Source: DATFYM01 sp035315065
GTDB taxonomy: Bacteria > Acidobacteriota > Terriglobia > UBA7540
Assembly (NCBI GenBank): GCA_035315065.1
Contig: DATFYM010000023.1
Span: 21,315-85,314, forward strand
DNA: 64,000 nt
Reading direction: 5' to 3'
Below, in pieces: positions 49,625 through 59,063 of this stretch (positions within the stretch are counted from its first letter, which is position 1; each line of letters opens with the position of its first letter). Below the pieces are notes generated by a model that worked only from the letters and a program-made list of their open reading frames with translations, was not told the DNA's origin and did no database searches. The translations under genes and the position numbers were made by a program.

Positions 49625-50341
49625 TAACCTTCGCCATTTAGCGCTGGCGACGGAACTGAACACGTAAAACGGATAGAGTTCCCGAAAGACTCCCTCCACT
49701 TGGCGCGCGAAGTTCGGGGTGCCGAGGCCGCGAGCATTGGGCAGGAAGAGCTTGCGCACGATCCATGCCTGGAGCGTTTGCCAGTCCTCGTCCCGACGGG
49801 GCAAGCCGGGATGCTGCGCCCAGTCGCCCTTTTCCATCCGGTGCCAGTAGGTTTCGTAGCGCTTCTTGCGCACGATCCCATCCAGCAGGCGCTGAAAAAC
49901 TTCGCCGTGAGTCCTCTGCCGCAAGCGGAAGATCGTTTCCAAGGCACCTTTCGACTTCTTATCGCCGGCATAAATGGAGAAACCTGCCGTGAGGCACTCG
50001 GCATTCAGGCCCACATAGAGCCGCCCGGCATAGCCGCGGTCCTGCCGTCTATCGTAGACGTAGAGATAGAAGTTCGGCTTGTACGGAGTCTTGTCCTTGC
50101 TGAAACGGATGTCGCGATTGATGCGCGAGAAGTTGCCGTTGGTCTTGCCGCCGGTCTCAAGGTGCGGGTTCAGCTCCAGTACCGAGGGCGCGATCGACCG
50201 AAGCAGGCCGCGGAATGCACCTACCACGTGCTGGTCGTAGCGCGGCCGATTCTGGTCGAACCAAGGCTTGTTGTTGTTTTGGGCGAGGCCGCGAAAGAAG
50301 GAAAAAGATTCCGCCGTGAAGCCCGGGAATTCATCACTCAT
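49607..50341 (-). CDS. DUF2461 family protein
   Basis: A 244-residue soluble protein of family DUF2461 (TIGR02453). ATG 50341 with GGAG nine bases upstream begins MSDEFPGFTAESFSFFRGL. Conserved parts: NNNKPWFDQNRPRYD near 20, NGNFSRINRDIRFSKDKTPY near 65, HRMEKGDWAQHPGL-like segment near 155 and a C-terminal PFYVFSSVAS. The family is widespread and has no known biochemical function. It lies between repeat loci, transcribed toward the secretion operon but separated from it by repeats. Confidence 0.85.
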   Translation of the reverse strand: MSDEFPGFTAESFSFFRGLAQNNNKPWFDQNRPRYDQHVVGAFRGLLRSIAPSVLELNPHLETGGKTNGNFSRINRDIRFSKDKTPYKPNFYLYVYDRRQDRGYAGRLYVGLNAECLTAGFSIYAGDKKSKGALETIFRLRQRTHGEVFQRLLDGIVRKKRYETYWHRMEKGDWAQHPGLPRRDEDWQTLQAWIVRKLFLPNARGLGTPNFARQVEGVFRELYPFYVFSSVASAKWRRLLTITG

Positions 50342-50385
50342 AGTCCGTCTCCGATTCAAACGATGGTATGATCTCACAGAAACCG

Positions 50386-50520
50386 ATGATTGACGATTGC
50401 CAAAGAGCAATCAGCACTCAGCGATCAGCTCTCAACAAGAAAAGAGCTGATGGCTGAAAGCTGAAGGCTATTGAAAAGCAGCATCCTGCCAAGACTTCTT
50501 TTAATTCGTCAACCGGCAAT
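50386..50520. repeat. Heptamer inverted-repeat locus (AGCTGAT/CAGCTCT words)
   Basis: GAGCAATCAGCACTCAGCGATCAGCTCTC (50403-50431) faces GAGCTGATGGCTGAAAGCTG (50444-50463). Outer words TTGACGATTGCC (50389) and ATTCGTCAACCGGCAAT (50504) extend the pairing. It lies between the divergent DUF2461 and YbjQ genes. Confidence 0.88.
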
Positions 50521-50534
50521 GGGGGCCCTTTTAT

Positions 50535-50867
50535 ATGGTCGTAACCACCACGTTTTCCGTTGAAGGCTATCGCATCCGCGAATACAAGGGCGTCGTGCGA
50601 GGCATTATCGTGCGCGCTCCCACCATAGCCCAGGGCATTCTGGGCGGGCTCAAGAGCATCATCGGGGGCCGCATCGGCGCGTATACCGAGATGTGCGAAC
50701 AGGCGCGCCAGCAGGCCTACGATCTGATGATCCAGCACGCGCAGGAAGTCGGCGCCAATGCCATCGTCGGCCTCCACTACGACGCCTCCGAGGTAGTGGA
50801 CCGCGAGTCCGCCACCGAGGTGTTGTGCTACGGAACGGCCGTCGTCATCGAGGCAGCGCGAACGTAA
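50535..50867 (+). CDS. YbjQ family (UPF0145) heavy-metal-binding-domain protein
   Basis: A 110-residue cytoplasmic protein of the YbjQ/UPF0145 family. Signature segments are VTTTFSVEGYRIREYKGVV at the start, GIIVRAPTIAQGILGGLKSI near 23, CEQARQQAYDLMIQHAQEVG near 54 and ANAIVGLHYDASEV near 74. The family forms pentamers. Its cellular role is not established, although it is named for a possible metal-binding domain. Length and motifs match the family closely. Heptamer loci lie on both sides. Confidence 0.88.
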   Translation: MVVTTTFSVEGYRIREYKGVVRGIIVRAPTIAQGILGGLKSIIGGRIGAYTEMCEQARQQAYDLMIQHAQEVGANAIVGLHYDASEVVDRESATEVLCYGTAVVIEAART

Positions 50868-50888
50868 CCTCTGAATAGCGAGTGTCAA

Positions 50889-50998
50889 GGTTGAAGGGTA
50901 AAGGGTAAAGGGTGAAGGGTAAAAGGTGAAAGGCAACAATGGCCTGATCCTTTTACCCTTTACCCTTTACCCTTTACCCTTTACCCTTCGCCCTTCAA
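50889..50998. repeat. Heptamer inverted-repeat locus (word GGGTAAA)
   Basis: GGGTAAAGGGTAAAGGGTGA and further units (50897-50930) face TTTTACCCTTTACCCTTTAC and further units (50952-50995). Only some 20 bases separate the arms. It lies about 20 bases after the YbjQ stop. Confidence 0.92.
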
Positions 50999-51004
50999 AA
51001 TTCA

Positions 51005-51118
51005 CTATTTCCGCCGCCTCGCTAAGATCTCGTAAACTGGCTTGTTGTCGGCGAACACCCGCCATTCCGCCACCTTGCCGTCATGAATCACCGCCTTCCA
51101 AGCCGCCGGCGTCTGCCA
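51005..51118 (-). pseudogene. 3' remnant of a SnoaL/NTF2-like domain gene
   Basis: On the minus strand an in-frame stretch ends in TAG at 51005 and reads EWQTPAAWKAVIHDGKVAEW then RVFADNKPVYEILARRRK. This is the typical C-terminal strand-strand motif of SnoaL/NTF2-like proteins (DGKVAEWRVFADN). The rest of the gene is missing upstream: it meets a heptamer-like patch (CACTCGTCACTTGTCAG) next to the serine hydrolase end. It is a relic, not a gene. Confidence 0.7.
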
Positions 51119-51129
51119 CTCGTCACTTG

Positions 51130-52602
51130 TCAGTTGTCGATTCGCTTTATCGGTATGTCCCGACCACCAGTGTGCACAATCATCGTTGTGACGCGGCCCT
51201 GGTTGTCCGTTTCGAACCTAAGAACGTCGTCCGAAACTTTTGAGAAGAAGTCCCGATCGCTCTCCGGGAAGACGTCCTGTTTGGGCTCGTCGTTTTCCTG
51301 CACCGACAAGTGGTCGCCTTCCCGCCGGACCGTGAGGATGAGGTTTGGCGGCTCTCCGTATCGCCCGACGTATCTCTCCAGCACCTCGGGACCGACGTGC
51401 ACTTCGGTGTGCTGCTTCAGCGGGGGGCGCGGCGGCAACTGGTCATAGGCGGTAAAGCCTTCCCACACGATCGGCGTGAACGTGTTCCTAAGGACGGTTT
51501 CCAGAAGCTCCTTGTAGATCCCCTCGCCATTCCCGCTGTTGGTCATGATGACCATGCCGGTCCCCACCTTGTCAAAGCAGACCGTGTAGTTCCTCCAGCC
51601 GTCGGCATGGCCTTCCTTGAAGAACGCCCTGCCGTAGGGCGTCCAGTAGAGACCCCACCCCAAGCCATAGCCTAGCCGGATCGGCTTGTTTTCGTCGGTA
51701 GTCTCGTTTTCCAGGCTTGGGAACTCGTGCTTTGACAAAATCTGAATCTGCGGGCTCAGCATTTGCTCTCGCATCTGTTTTGACAAGCCTTCGCCCGCCA
51801 TCACCGCCTGCATAAACCTCGCAAAATCGCGAACTGTCGTGTTCATCGAGCCCGCCGCGTCCGCTTGCTTTCGTTTCTCCGGGCCCAGCGAGCGTCCATA
51901 CTCGTCGTAGCCGTTCGCATAATCGCTTTCGAACCGGTCCTGCCACACCATGCTGGTCCGAGTCATGCCAAAGGGCTGGAAGACATGCTTTTGCATCAGT
52001 ACTTCCAGCGGCTTCTTCGTGACCGTCTCGACCACCAGTTGCAGCAGATCGATCCCTTCGCCCGAATACGCGTACCTCGACCCCGGGTCAAAATGGATCT
52101 TCAGCTTGCGGTCATCCTCAAATGCCCGCCAATTCGGGAAACCGCTGGTGTGGCTCAGCAACATTCGTGCGGTGATCTGTTTGTACCGCGGATCATTAGC
52201 CAGATCCTTGTACGTTGGATATTCCGGCAACGGCTTCGGCAGATACTGATATATTGGCTTGTCGAGGTCCAACGTCCCCTGGTCCACCAGCTTCATCACC
52301 ATGTAGGCAAACGTAACTTTGCTGAACGAAGCCGCGTACATTGCCGAATCCACCGTCAGGGGCAGATTCTTCTCTTTCTCGCGCGTCCCGAATGACTTGA
52401 GGTAGGCAATCTTTCCCTCGTTGAACACCGCCAGACCCACGCCCGTGACTTCCGCCGCTTTCATCAGGCGCGTCACCGTTGCGTCAATTTCAACCGGCTG
52501 GATGCTGCTGCCATCGAGGCGCGTCAGTTCCTCTTGTTGCCTTGCCATCGAGACCGCGCCGGCGAGGACCGACACGGCCAGCATCACTGATCTTCTTCTC
52601 AT
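51130..52602 (-). CDS. Serine hydrolase, beta-lactamase/PBP-like fold
   Basis: A 490-residue exported serine hydrolase of the class C beta-lactamase/esterase superfamily. ATG 52602 (MRRRSVMLAVSVLAGAVSMA) gives a signal peptide; an in-frame GTG six bases upstream is the alternative. The catalytic SxxK is ASFSKVTF near residue 93. The second motif is YAYSGEG (Tyr) near 175, and the third position reads KEGHADGW near 335 in place of KTG. A C-terminal lipocalin-like region (VHVGPEVLERYVGRYGEPPN) follows from about 410, as in many esterase-type members. It is more likely an esterase or D-Ala-peptide hydrolase than a resistance enzyme. Divergent from the VOC gene. Confidence 0.82.
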   Translation of the reverse strand: MRRRSVMLAVSVLAGAVSMARQQEELTRLDGSSIQPVEIDATVTRLMKAAEVTGVGLAVFNEGKIAYLKSFGTREKEKNLPLTVDSAMYAASFSKVTFAYMVMKLVDQGTLDLDKPIYQYLPKPLPEYPTYKDLANDPRYKQITARMLLSHTSGFPNWRAFEDDRKLKIHFDPGSRYAYSGEGIDLLQLVVETVTKKPLEVLMQKHVFQPFGMTRTSMVWQDRFESDYANGYDEYGRSLGPEKRKQADAAGSMNTTVRDFARFMQAVMAGEGLSKQMREQMLSPQIQILSKHEFPSLENETTDENKPIRLGYGLGWGLYWTPYGRAFFKEGHADGWRNYTVCFDKVGTGMVIMTNSGNGEGIYKELLETVLRNTFTPIVWEGFTAYDQLPPRPPLKQHTEVHVGPEVLERYVGRYGEPPNLILTVRREGDHLSVQENDEPKQDVFPESDRDFFSKVSDDVLRFETDNQGRVTTMIVHTGGRDIPIKRIDN

Positions 52603-52695
52603 TGGCACCCCAACTGAAGATACGCAAAATCGCTCGGGTCAGGTTGAAATTCTTTCGGGGAGGCGTTGCGCAGTAAATAATGGTACGGTTGACGG

Positions 52696-53250
52696 ATGCT
52701 GAAGAATCGCTCCGTGCCAACCGATACTGTGCTTCCGCACATCGTTTATCAGAACGTTGCCGATGCAATTGCCTGGCTAGCCACCGCATTCGGATTCATC
52801 GAGCATTACCGCTACGGCGACCCTGAAGGCCCGATCAGTGGTGCGCAGATGCATCTCGGCGAGGCTTGGATCATGCTCAACCGAGTTCGAGCCGGCAGGG
52901 CCAGTCCGGCGCAAGTCGGCTTTGAAACTCAGAGCCTGACCGTGTTCGTCGACGATGTTGACGCGCACTTCCAGAGAGCAAAATCGGCGGGCGCCAGGAT
53001 CGTGGAGGATCTCCACGAGACCGTCTATGGCGAACTCCAGTACGGAGCGGAGGACCTCGATGGTCACCACTGGCTGTTCTCACAACACGCTCGGGATGTG
53101 AGCCCTGGCGAATGGGGCGCGAAGATCGCCGAACGCCGAGGAGTCCTGCCCGAGATGGCGCCTATTGGTCGCGAAGCGTCCTGGCCGGGTCGACCTGCAC
53201 CGCCCGGATCACCGGGGGCAGCGCGGCTAGGACCGCCGCCGCGAGAATGA
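52696..53250 (+). CDS. VOC family (glyoxalase/bleomycin-resistance-like) protein
   Basis: A VOC-fold protein; the conserved part spans about 1-155. Visible parts: VLPHIVYQNVADAIAWLATA near 12, FGFIEHYRYGDPEGPISGAQ near 33, FVDDVDAHFQRAKSAGARIV near 80, and YGAEDLDGHHWLFSQH near 115 with the metal-ligand Glu/His pattern. Such proteins bind a divalent metal and act on small molecules. The last 30 residues (after RRGVLPEMA) are not VOC-like. They are encoded antisense to the 3' end of the adjoining permease gene (overlap 53162-53250). The native stop was probably lost when the permease block landed here. Confidence 0.75.
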   Translation: MLKNRSVPTDTVLPHIVYQNVADAIAWLATAFGFIEHYRYGDPEGPISGAQMHLGEAWIMLNRVRAGRASPAQVGFETQSLTVFVDDVDAHFQRAKSAGARIVEDLHETVYGELQYGAEDLDGHHWLFSQHARDVSPGEWGAKIAERRGVLPEMAPIGREASWPGRPAPPGSPGAARLGPPPRE

Positions 53251-55855
53251 TCAGTGAGGGCAGCGCCAACATTCTTGGGTCGGTCGCCTTCACCTGGTAG
53301 AGCAACGTCTCAACGTACCTGACCGATGCAAGCCCGAGCGCGAGCCCCGCGATTGCCCCGGCGACCACCATCGAGAAGACATCAGCGGTCACCCGTTGCG
53401 CGACATCGCCGGCTTGCGCGCCGAGCGCCATGCGAATGCCGATCTCCCGCCGCCGCTGCATCACCGTGTAATCGAGCACCCCATAGAGCCCGACGCCGGC
53501 AAGCAACAGCGCGACCACCCCAAAGAAGAACGCCAACCTCGCCAGCAGACGCTCGCGTACGGTTTGCGCCTGATCGATCTCCATTTGGGTGCGAACGTTG
53601 CTGACGCGAAATTCGGACCGAGCGCGCGGCACTTCGCGGCGCAAAATCGACGCCAGCGCCATTGGGTTCACGCCGGACGTGCGCACGATGAACGTCCCCC
53701 GGCCCTCCGGTCGCAATGCACCCTTGGCGTCGAGCGTGTGATATGGGAAATAGGCCTGGGGCAAGATGGGCTCGCGGATGTTACGGTAGGTTGCATCGCC
53801 GACCAAGCCCACGCATTCAAAGTGAAGGCCTTGGCCTTGATCGAACGCCACGTCGAACGGCTTTCCGACCGGATCCGCGCCGTTGAAGTACACCTTCGCA
53901 AACGTCCGGTTAACGATCGCAGCCCCGCGATAAGTGTTGCCGGGGCGGAATTCTTTACCGTCACCGGGATACACCTCGCCAGGGCGGAAGTCTCTACCGT
54001 CGATGAGTGGAATCTTCATTGCCTCGATCCATCCCGGCGAAATCTTCTGCATGTAGGCCAGCACCCCGTTGGGGGTCGCGCCGTCGACCGAAATGAAGCT
54101 GTTCCAACTCCACCCGCTCAGCAGCACCTGATTGCTCACCGCCACCGTTTCCACACCCGGCACCGCGCGCAGATCGTCCATCACCAGGTCCCAAAAGGCC
54201 GGCGGTTGCGGAGTCGCCGTGACCGTCTCGAGTGTGAGTACGCGGTCGGCGGAAAAGCCGGTAGGGTGGTGGGACAACCGCTCGAAGGTGGCCACAAACA
54301 GGCCGGCGACGAAGAGCACAAGAAAACAAAAGGCAGCCTGTGCAGCGGTAAGCACGTGCATCAAGCGGCGCCGCGCGTGCGGGTCCTCTCCGCCTTTGAG
54401 CGCGCTCACTGGCTTGACAGTCGAGGCGCGCAGCGCGGGCGCGAGACCGAACAGCAACATGACGCCGACGGTCAAAGCCATGCCGAAACCCAGCACGCGC
54501 CAGTCCGCCGGGAGAAACAGGCGCGCCGGGTTGTCCGGCGGATTGATCATGCTGACCACGACCGGCGCGGACCACCAGGCGAACCCCAAGCCGATGACGG
54601 CCGCGAGTAAGGCGAGCCAGGCGCTTTCCACCAGGACCAGTTGCACGAGGCGCCCACGTCCGGCGCCAATCGAGACGCGGAGCGCCATCTCTCTCGCCCG
54701 CGCCGCCGCCTGGGCCGTCATCAGGTTGGCGACGTTCGCGCACGCGATCAGCAGCACCAGCACCACCAGCACCGCGAGAGCGGCGAGCGAAGTGCGGTAG
54801 TCGCCCTGTAGATCGGAGACCCCTGCGGCCGCAGGCAGCAGCAATAATCGCTGGTTCAGAAACTCCTCAATTTGTTGTTTGGACATTCCGCCGAAGCCTT
54901 TTGCCCTCTCCTCCTCGAAGGCTCGAGAGGTTGCGTCCAGCTTGGCGCGGAGGGGCTCCATGGCGACTCCGGGCTTCACCCGCGCCAGCGTTCGCATCCA
55001 GGTCCAGTCTGGACGCTGAGCCCCGGGATGCATCATGGTGGGAATGAAGATGTCGATCATGGTGCCGGGCTCGGTTCCGGTGAAGCGCTCCGGGCCAACG
55101 CCGATGATTTCGTAGACGTCGTTGCCGATTCGGAAGGTGCGCCCGATCACCCTCGGATCACGTCCGAAGCGGCTCGACCAATAGTTGTACGAGAGCACGG
55201 CGTAAGGGTGCGCACCGGGCTTCAAATCGTCGCTTTCGGTGAACAAGCGCCCGGCGGCGGGCCGGAGTCCAAAGCAGTTGAACATCCACCCGGAAACGTA
55301 CTGGCGGTAGGCCTTTTCCATCTCCGCGTCCGACCCGAAGGTCAGATCCGTACGATCGGCATAGGAAATCGCCATCAACTCGGCTTGATCTTTCGCCGCC
55401 CCACGCATCAGAAGGAAATCCGGATACGCCCAACCGTCGAATGTCTGGGGCTTGCCTTCCGGACCGATGCCTTGCCGCGCCAGAGCATACAGTTGCTCGG
55501 GCTCCGACACGGGTAACGGCCGCAGCAGCAGGGCGTCGATCAGCCGGAACGCCGAGGAGCATGCCCCGATCCCGAGAGCCAGTGACAGGATCGCCGCCGC
55601 CGACGTCACCTTTCTCTTCATGAGCTGCCGCCAGCCGAAGACGGCGTCGGCGCGTAGCGAATCGAGCCAGGTGATCAGCCGAACGTCGAGACTCTCCTCG
55701 CGCAGCCGCAGCGCCGAGCCAAACGCTCGTCGCGCCTCGGCCGGGTCGCGGCCTTGCTCCGCCGCTTCTTCGAGATGCGACTGGAGCTCCTCATCGATCT
55801 CGCGGCTTAGACGATCCGGACGAAATACATTGCAGATGCGTCGCCACCATGACAT
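53162..55855 (-). CDS. ADOP-type ABC permease (FtsX/MacB-like), intact copy
   Basis: An 897-residue membrane protein of the acidobacterial ADOP family. The N-terminal segment (SREIDEELQSHLEEAAEQGR, about 15-35) precedes a MacB-like permease: first TM SAAAILSLALGIGACSSAF near 85, then a periplasmic MacB_PCD domain. The FtsX domains are at about 370-480 (VLLIACANVANLMTAQAAAR) and 770-890 (VVALLLAGVGLYGVLDYTVM, RREIGIRMALGAQAGDVAQR). No ATP-binding subunit is adjacent. It lies 127 bases downstream of a duplicate with a frameshift, and behind a PadR gene. Function: probably substrate export or membrane remodelling; substrate unknown. Confidence 0.88.
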   Translation of the reverse strand: MSWWRRICNVFRPDRLSREIDEELQSHLEEAAEQGRDPAEARRAFGSALRLREESLDVRLITWLDSLRADAVFGWRQLMKRKVTSAAAILSLALGIGACSSAFRLIDALLLRPLPVSEPEQLYALARQGIGPEGKPQTFDGWAYPDFLLMRGAAKDQAELMAISYADRTDLTFGSDAEMEKAYRQYVSGWMFNCFGLRPAAGRLFTESDDLKPGAHPYAVLSYNYWSSRFGRDPRVIGRTFRIGNDVYEIIGVGPERFTGTEPGTMIDIFIPTMMHPGAQRPDWTWMRTLARVKPGVAMEPLRAKLDATSRAFEEERAKGFGGMSKQQIEEFLNQRLLLLPAAAGVSDLQGDYRTSLAALAVLVVLVLLIACANVANLMTAQAAARAREMALRVSIGAGRGRLVQLVLVESAWLALLAAVIGLGFAWWSAPVVVSMINPPDNPARLFLPADWRVLGFGMALTVGVMLLFGLAPALRASTVKPVSALKGGEDPHARRRLMHVLTAAQAAFCFLVLFVAGLFVATFERLSHHPTGFSADRVLTLETVTATPQPPAFWDLVMDDLRAVPGVETVAVSNQVLLSGWSWNSFISVDGATPNGVLAYMQKISPGWIEAMKIPLIDGRDFRPGEVYPGDGKEFRPGNTYRGAAIVNRTFAKVYFNGADPVGKPFDVAFDQGQGLHFECVGLVGDATYRNIREPILPQAYFPYHTLDAKGALRPEGRGTFIVRTSGVNPMALASILRREVPRARSEFRVSNVRTQMEIDQAQTVRERLLARLAFFFGVVALLLAGVGLYGVLDYTVMQRRREIGIRMALGAQAGDVAQRVTADVFSMVVAGAIAGLALGLASVRYVETLLYQVKATDPRMLALPSLIILAAAVLAALPPVIRAVQVDPARTLRDQ

Positions 55856-55982
55856 ATCAGGTTATCCTTTAGCTTTACTACGTCAAGTTATTCACAATAA
55901 GAACGTTCGCTTACCATCGACATGCCGGCCCTCTGGGGGTTAAGCCACCACCCACTTTGCGCCCGGCGACCACGTCGGAAGT

Positions 55983-58636
55983 TCATTCGTCGCGAAGCGT
56001 CTTGGCCGGGTCGATTCGTACCGCGCGGAATAACGGCGGCAGCGCCGCCATTAACGCCGCAACGAGAATAGTCAGCGCGGGAAACGCCAACATCCTCGGG
56101 TCCGTGGCCCTCACCTGGTACAGCAGAGTCTCAATGTATCGCACCGCTGCTAAGCTGACCGCGAGCCCGAGGAGCGCTCCGGCGAGTACCATGGAGAAGA
56201 CATTCACGGTCACGCGCCGTGCGACATCGCCGGCTGGCGCGCCGAGCGCCATGCGAATGCCGATCTCACGCCGCCGTTGCAGCACCGTGTAGTCGAGCAC
56301 CCCGTAGAGGCCGACACCCGCAAGCAACAGCGCGACCACCCCAAAGAAGAACGCCAGCCTCGCCAGCAGCCGCTCGCGAACGGTGTGCGACTGGTTGATC
56401 TCCAACTGGGTCCGAATGTTGTTCACGTGGAATTCGGGCGAGGCGCGCGACACTTCGCGGCGCAGGGTAGGTGCCAATGCAACGGGGTTCCGACTGGACG
56501 TGCGCACGATGAACGTGCCCGACTCCATGGGCCGCAAGTTGCCTTTGGCGTCGACCCAGCGAAACGGAAAATAGGCCTGCGGCCAGATAGGCTCCCGAAC
56601 GTCATCGTAGCAAGCATCGCCGACCAGGCCCACCACCTCGAAGCGAAGACGCTTGCCTTCAGGGAACACCGTCTCAAACGACTTGCCGAGGGCACTTTCG
56701 CCGTTGAAGTATTCCTTCGCGAAGGTTTGGTTGACGAGTGCAAAACCCGGATACGTCTCGCTGGAGCGGAAATCTCGACCGTCGATGACGGGAATCCTCA
56801 TGGCTTCTGTCCAGCCGGGCGAGACATACAAAAAAGCGGCTAACGCCTTGCTTGTAGGCGCGCCGTTGATCGAAATATAGCCGCCCTCGAATTCGTCGCC
56901 GAGTAGCGGCGAACTGGCCAGTGCGACGGTCTCGACACCGGGCACTGCGCGCAGGTGTTCGGCCATCTGGCCCCAGACCACCGGTGACTGAGTGGGTTTC
57001 GCGACCGTTTCCAGCGTAAGAAGCCGGTCGGCGGAAAACCCGGTGGGCCGATTGGACAACCGCTCGAACGCGGCCACAAATAGGCCGGCGACGAAAAGCA
57101 CTAGAAAACAGAAGGCGGTCTGTGCGGCGATAAGCGCGTGCATCAAGCGGCGCCGCGCGCGCGGGTCTTCCCCGCCCTTGAGCGCGCTCACGGGCTGCAC
57201 GGATAAAGCGCGCAGCGCGGGCGCCAGACCGACCAGCAGCATTACGCCTACGGTCAACACCAGACCGAATCCCAGAACCCGCCAGTCCGCTGGCAGAAAC
57301 AGGCGCGCCGGGTTGTCCGGCGGATTGATCATGCTGACGACGAGTGGCGCGGACCAACAGGCAAACAGCCCGCCGATGGCGGCCGCCACCAATGCGAGCC
57401 GGCGCTTTGCACCAGGACCAGTTGTGCCAGACGTCGCCGCCCCGCGCCGATGGAGACGCGCAACGCCATCTCACGCGCCTGGGCCGCCGCCTGCGCCGTC
57501 ATCAGGTTGGCGACGTTCGCGCACGCGATCAGCAGCACCAGGGCCACCAGCACTCCAAGAGCCGCCAGCGAAGTGCGGTAGTCTTCCTTCATAGGCGACA
57601 CGCCCGTGGCAGCCGGTTCCAGCAGGAGCTTCTGGTGAAGAAAGTCCTCAACCCGCTGCTTCGGCGCTCCGATAAACCCCTTTGCCCTCTCCTCCTGAAA
57701 TGCTTGAAACGGCGCAGTCAGTCTCTCGCGAACAGGTTCCGCGGCTACGCCTGGCTTCAGTTTCACGAAGGTGCGGAACCAGCTCCAGTCTGAATGGGTA
57801 ACGCCGGGATTCATCATGGTGGGCAAGAAGATGTCGATTATCGTGCCCGGTTCAGTGCCGGTGAAGCGCTTAGGGCCTACACCGACGATCTGGTAAAGGT
57901 CGTTGCCTATGCGGAAGGTGCGCCCAATCACTTTCGGATCGCGTCCGAAGCGGGTCGCCCAATAGTCGTACGAGAGCACGGCGTACGGGTGCGCGCCTGG
58001 CTTGAGATCGTCGTTTTCGGTGAGCAGCCGCCCCAAGGTAGGCCGAAGTCCGAATGAGCTGAACATCCAGCCCGAGACGTATTGCCGGTACGCTTTCTCC
58101 ATCTCCCCGTCTGACCCGTACGTCAAATCAGTGCGGCTCGCATATGACACCGCTATCAGTTCGGCTTGATCTTTCACGGCCGCCCGCATCTGACGGAAAA
58201 GCGGATACTCATTGCTTTCGCTGATCCTGTACCTGCCATCGGGTCCAATTCCCTGGCGGAAGAGAGCGTACAGCCGCTCGGGCTCTGCGATTGGTAAGGG
58301 CCGCAGCAGCAAGGCGTCGACGAGCCGGAACGCCGAGGTGCATGCCCCGATCCCGAGAGCCAGTGACAGGATCGCCGCCGCCGACGTCACCTTTCTCTTC
58401 ATGAGCTGCCGCCAGCCGAAGACGGCGTCGGCGCGTAGCGAATCGAGCCAGGTGATCAACCGAACGTTGAGACTCTCCTCGCGCAGCCGTAACGCCGGGC
58501 CCAGCGCTCTGCGAGCCTCAGCCGGGTCGCGGCCTTGCTCAATCGCTTCTTCAATGTGCAACCGGAGTTCTTCGTCGATCTCTCGGCTTAAACGATCGGC
58601 ACAAAATACGTTAGCGATACGTCGCCACCATGACAT
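55983..58636 (-). pseudogene. ADOP-type ABC permease, second copy with a one-base frameshift
   Basis: A near duplicate of the neighbouring permease, read from 58636. The first part (58636-57329) ends in a false tail after LVQSA. The second frame (from 57392) resumes at the FtsX TM (CWSAPLVVSMINPPDNPARL) and continues to the normal C-terminus. Alignment with the intact copy shows GAGCCAGGCG versus GAGCCGGCG near 57398-57402, a one-base deletion. Joined, it would be about 885 residues. It follows PadR by 15 bases, so it was the first permease of the operon. It may be dead, or the deletion may be a sequencing error. Confidence 0.82.
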
Positions 58637-58651
58637 ATCAGACCATCCCCT

Positions 58652-58981
58652 TCAGGCCATCCTCAGAACACGATTTACGGCCGCAGTCACCGCCTGCCAC
58701 CGCGATTCTTCGGCGGCAAGCTGCTTCTTGCCCGCCGCCGTCAGTTCATACAGGCGCGCCCGCCGCCCGGTATCTTTGGTGATCCATTCGGCGCGAATCC
58801 AGCCCGCTTCCTCCATGCGGTGCAGCGCCGGATAGAGCGAACCCTCCTCAGCGCGGAGCACGTCGCCGGACATGTCCTGGATCGCCGACATGATGGCGTA
58901 GCCGTGCAGGCGCGGCCGGCGCGAGAGGATCTTCAGCACCAGCAGATCGAGCGAGCCTTGCAGAGAGTCGGGCTTCGGCAT
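58652..58981 (-). CDS. PadR family transcriptional regulator
   Basis: A 109-residue winged-helix repressor of the PadR family. ATG 58981 with GCGAGGT upstream. Typical sequence: GSLDLLVLKILSRRPRLHGY near 9, AIMSAIQDMSGDVLRAEEGS near 29, and LYPALHRMEEAGWIRAEW near 49, then a short C-terminal dimerisation helix. In Acidobacteria this short type is nearly always placed directly before ADOP permeases, as here, and is thought to repress its own operon. The 15-base gap to the permease supports co-transcription. The inducer is unknown. Confidence 0.92.
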   Translation of the reverse strand: MPKPDSLQGSLDLLVLKILSRRPRLHGYAIMSAIQDMSGDVLRAEEGSLYPALHRMEEAGWIRAEWITKDTGRRARLYELTAAGKKQLAAEESRWQAVTAAVNRVLRMA

Positions 58982-59063
58982 ATTTAGACCTCGCAGTATA
59001 TAGACGTCTGAGCATGGGAAAGGTTAGCCCGGATTTCTCATCACGCTTGGGATTGCTGGAATG

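Noticed and set aside
51130..52602. Beta-lactamase resistance gene
   Set aside because: The KTG position reads HADG and a C-terminal lipocalin-like region is present, which fits esterase-type relatives; nothing indicates antibiotic resistance.
53396..54610. Long open frame opposite the ADOP permease (404 codons)
   Set aside because: It mirrors the permease codon structure and has low-complexity Arg/His/Gln composition.
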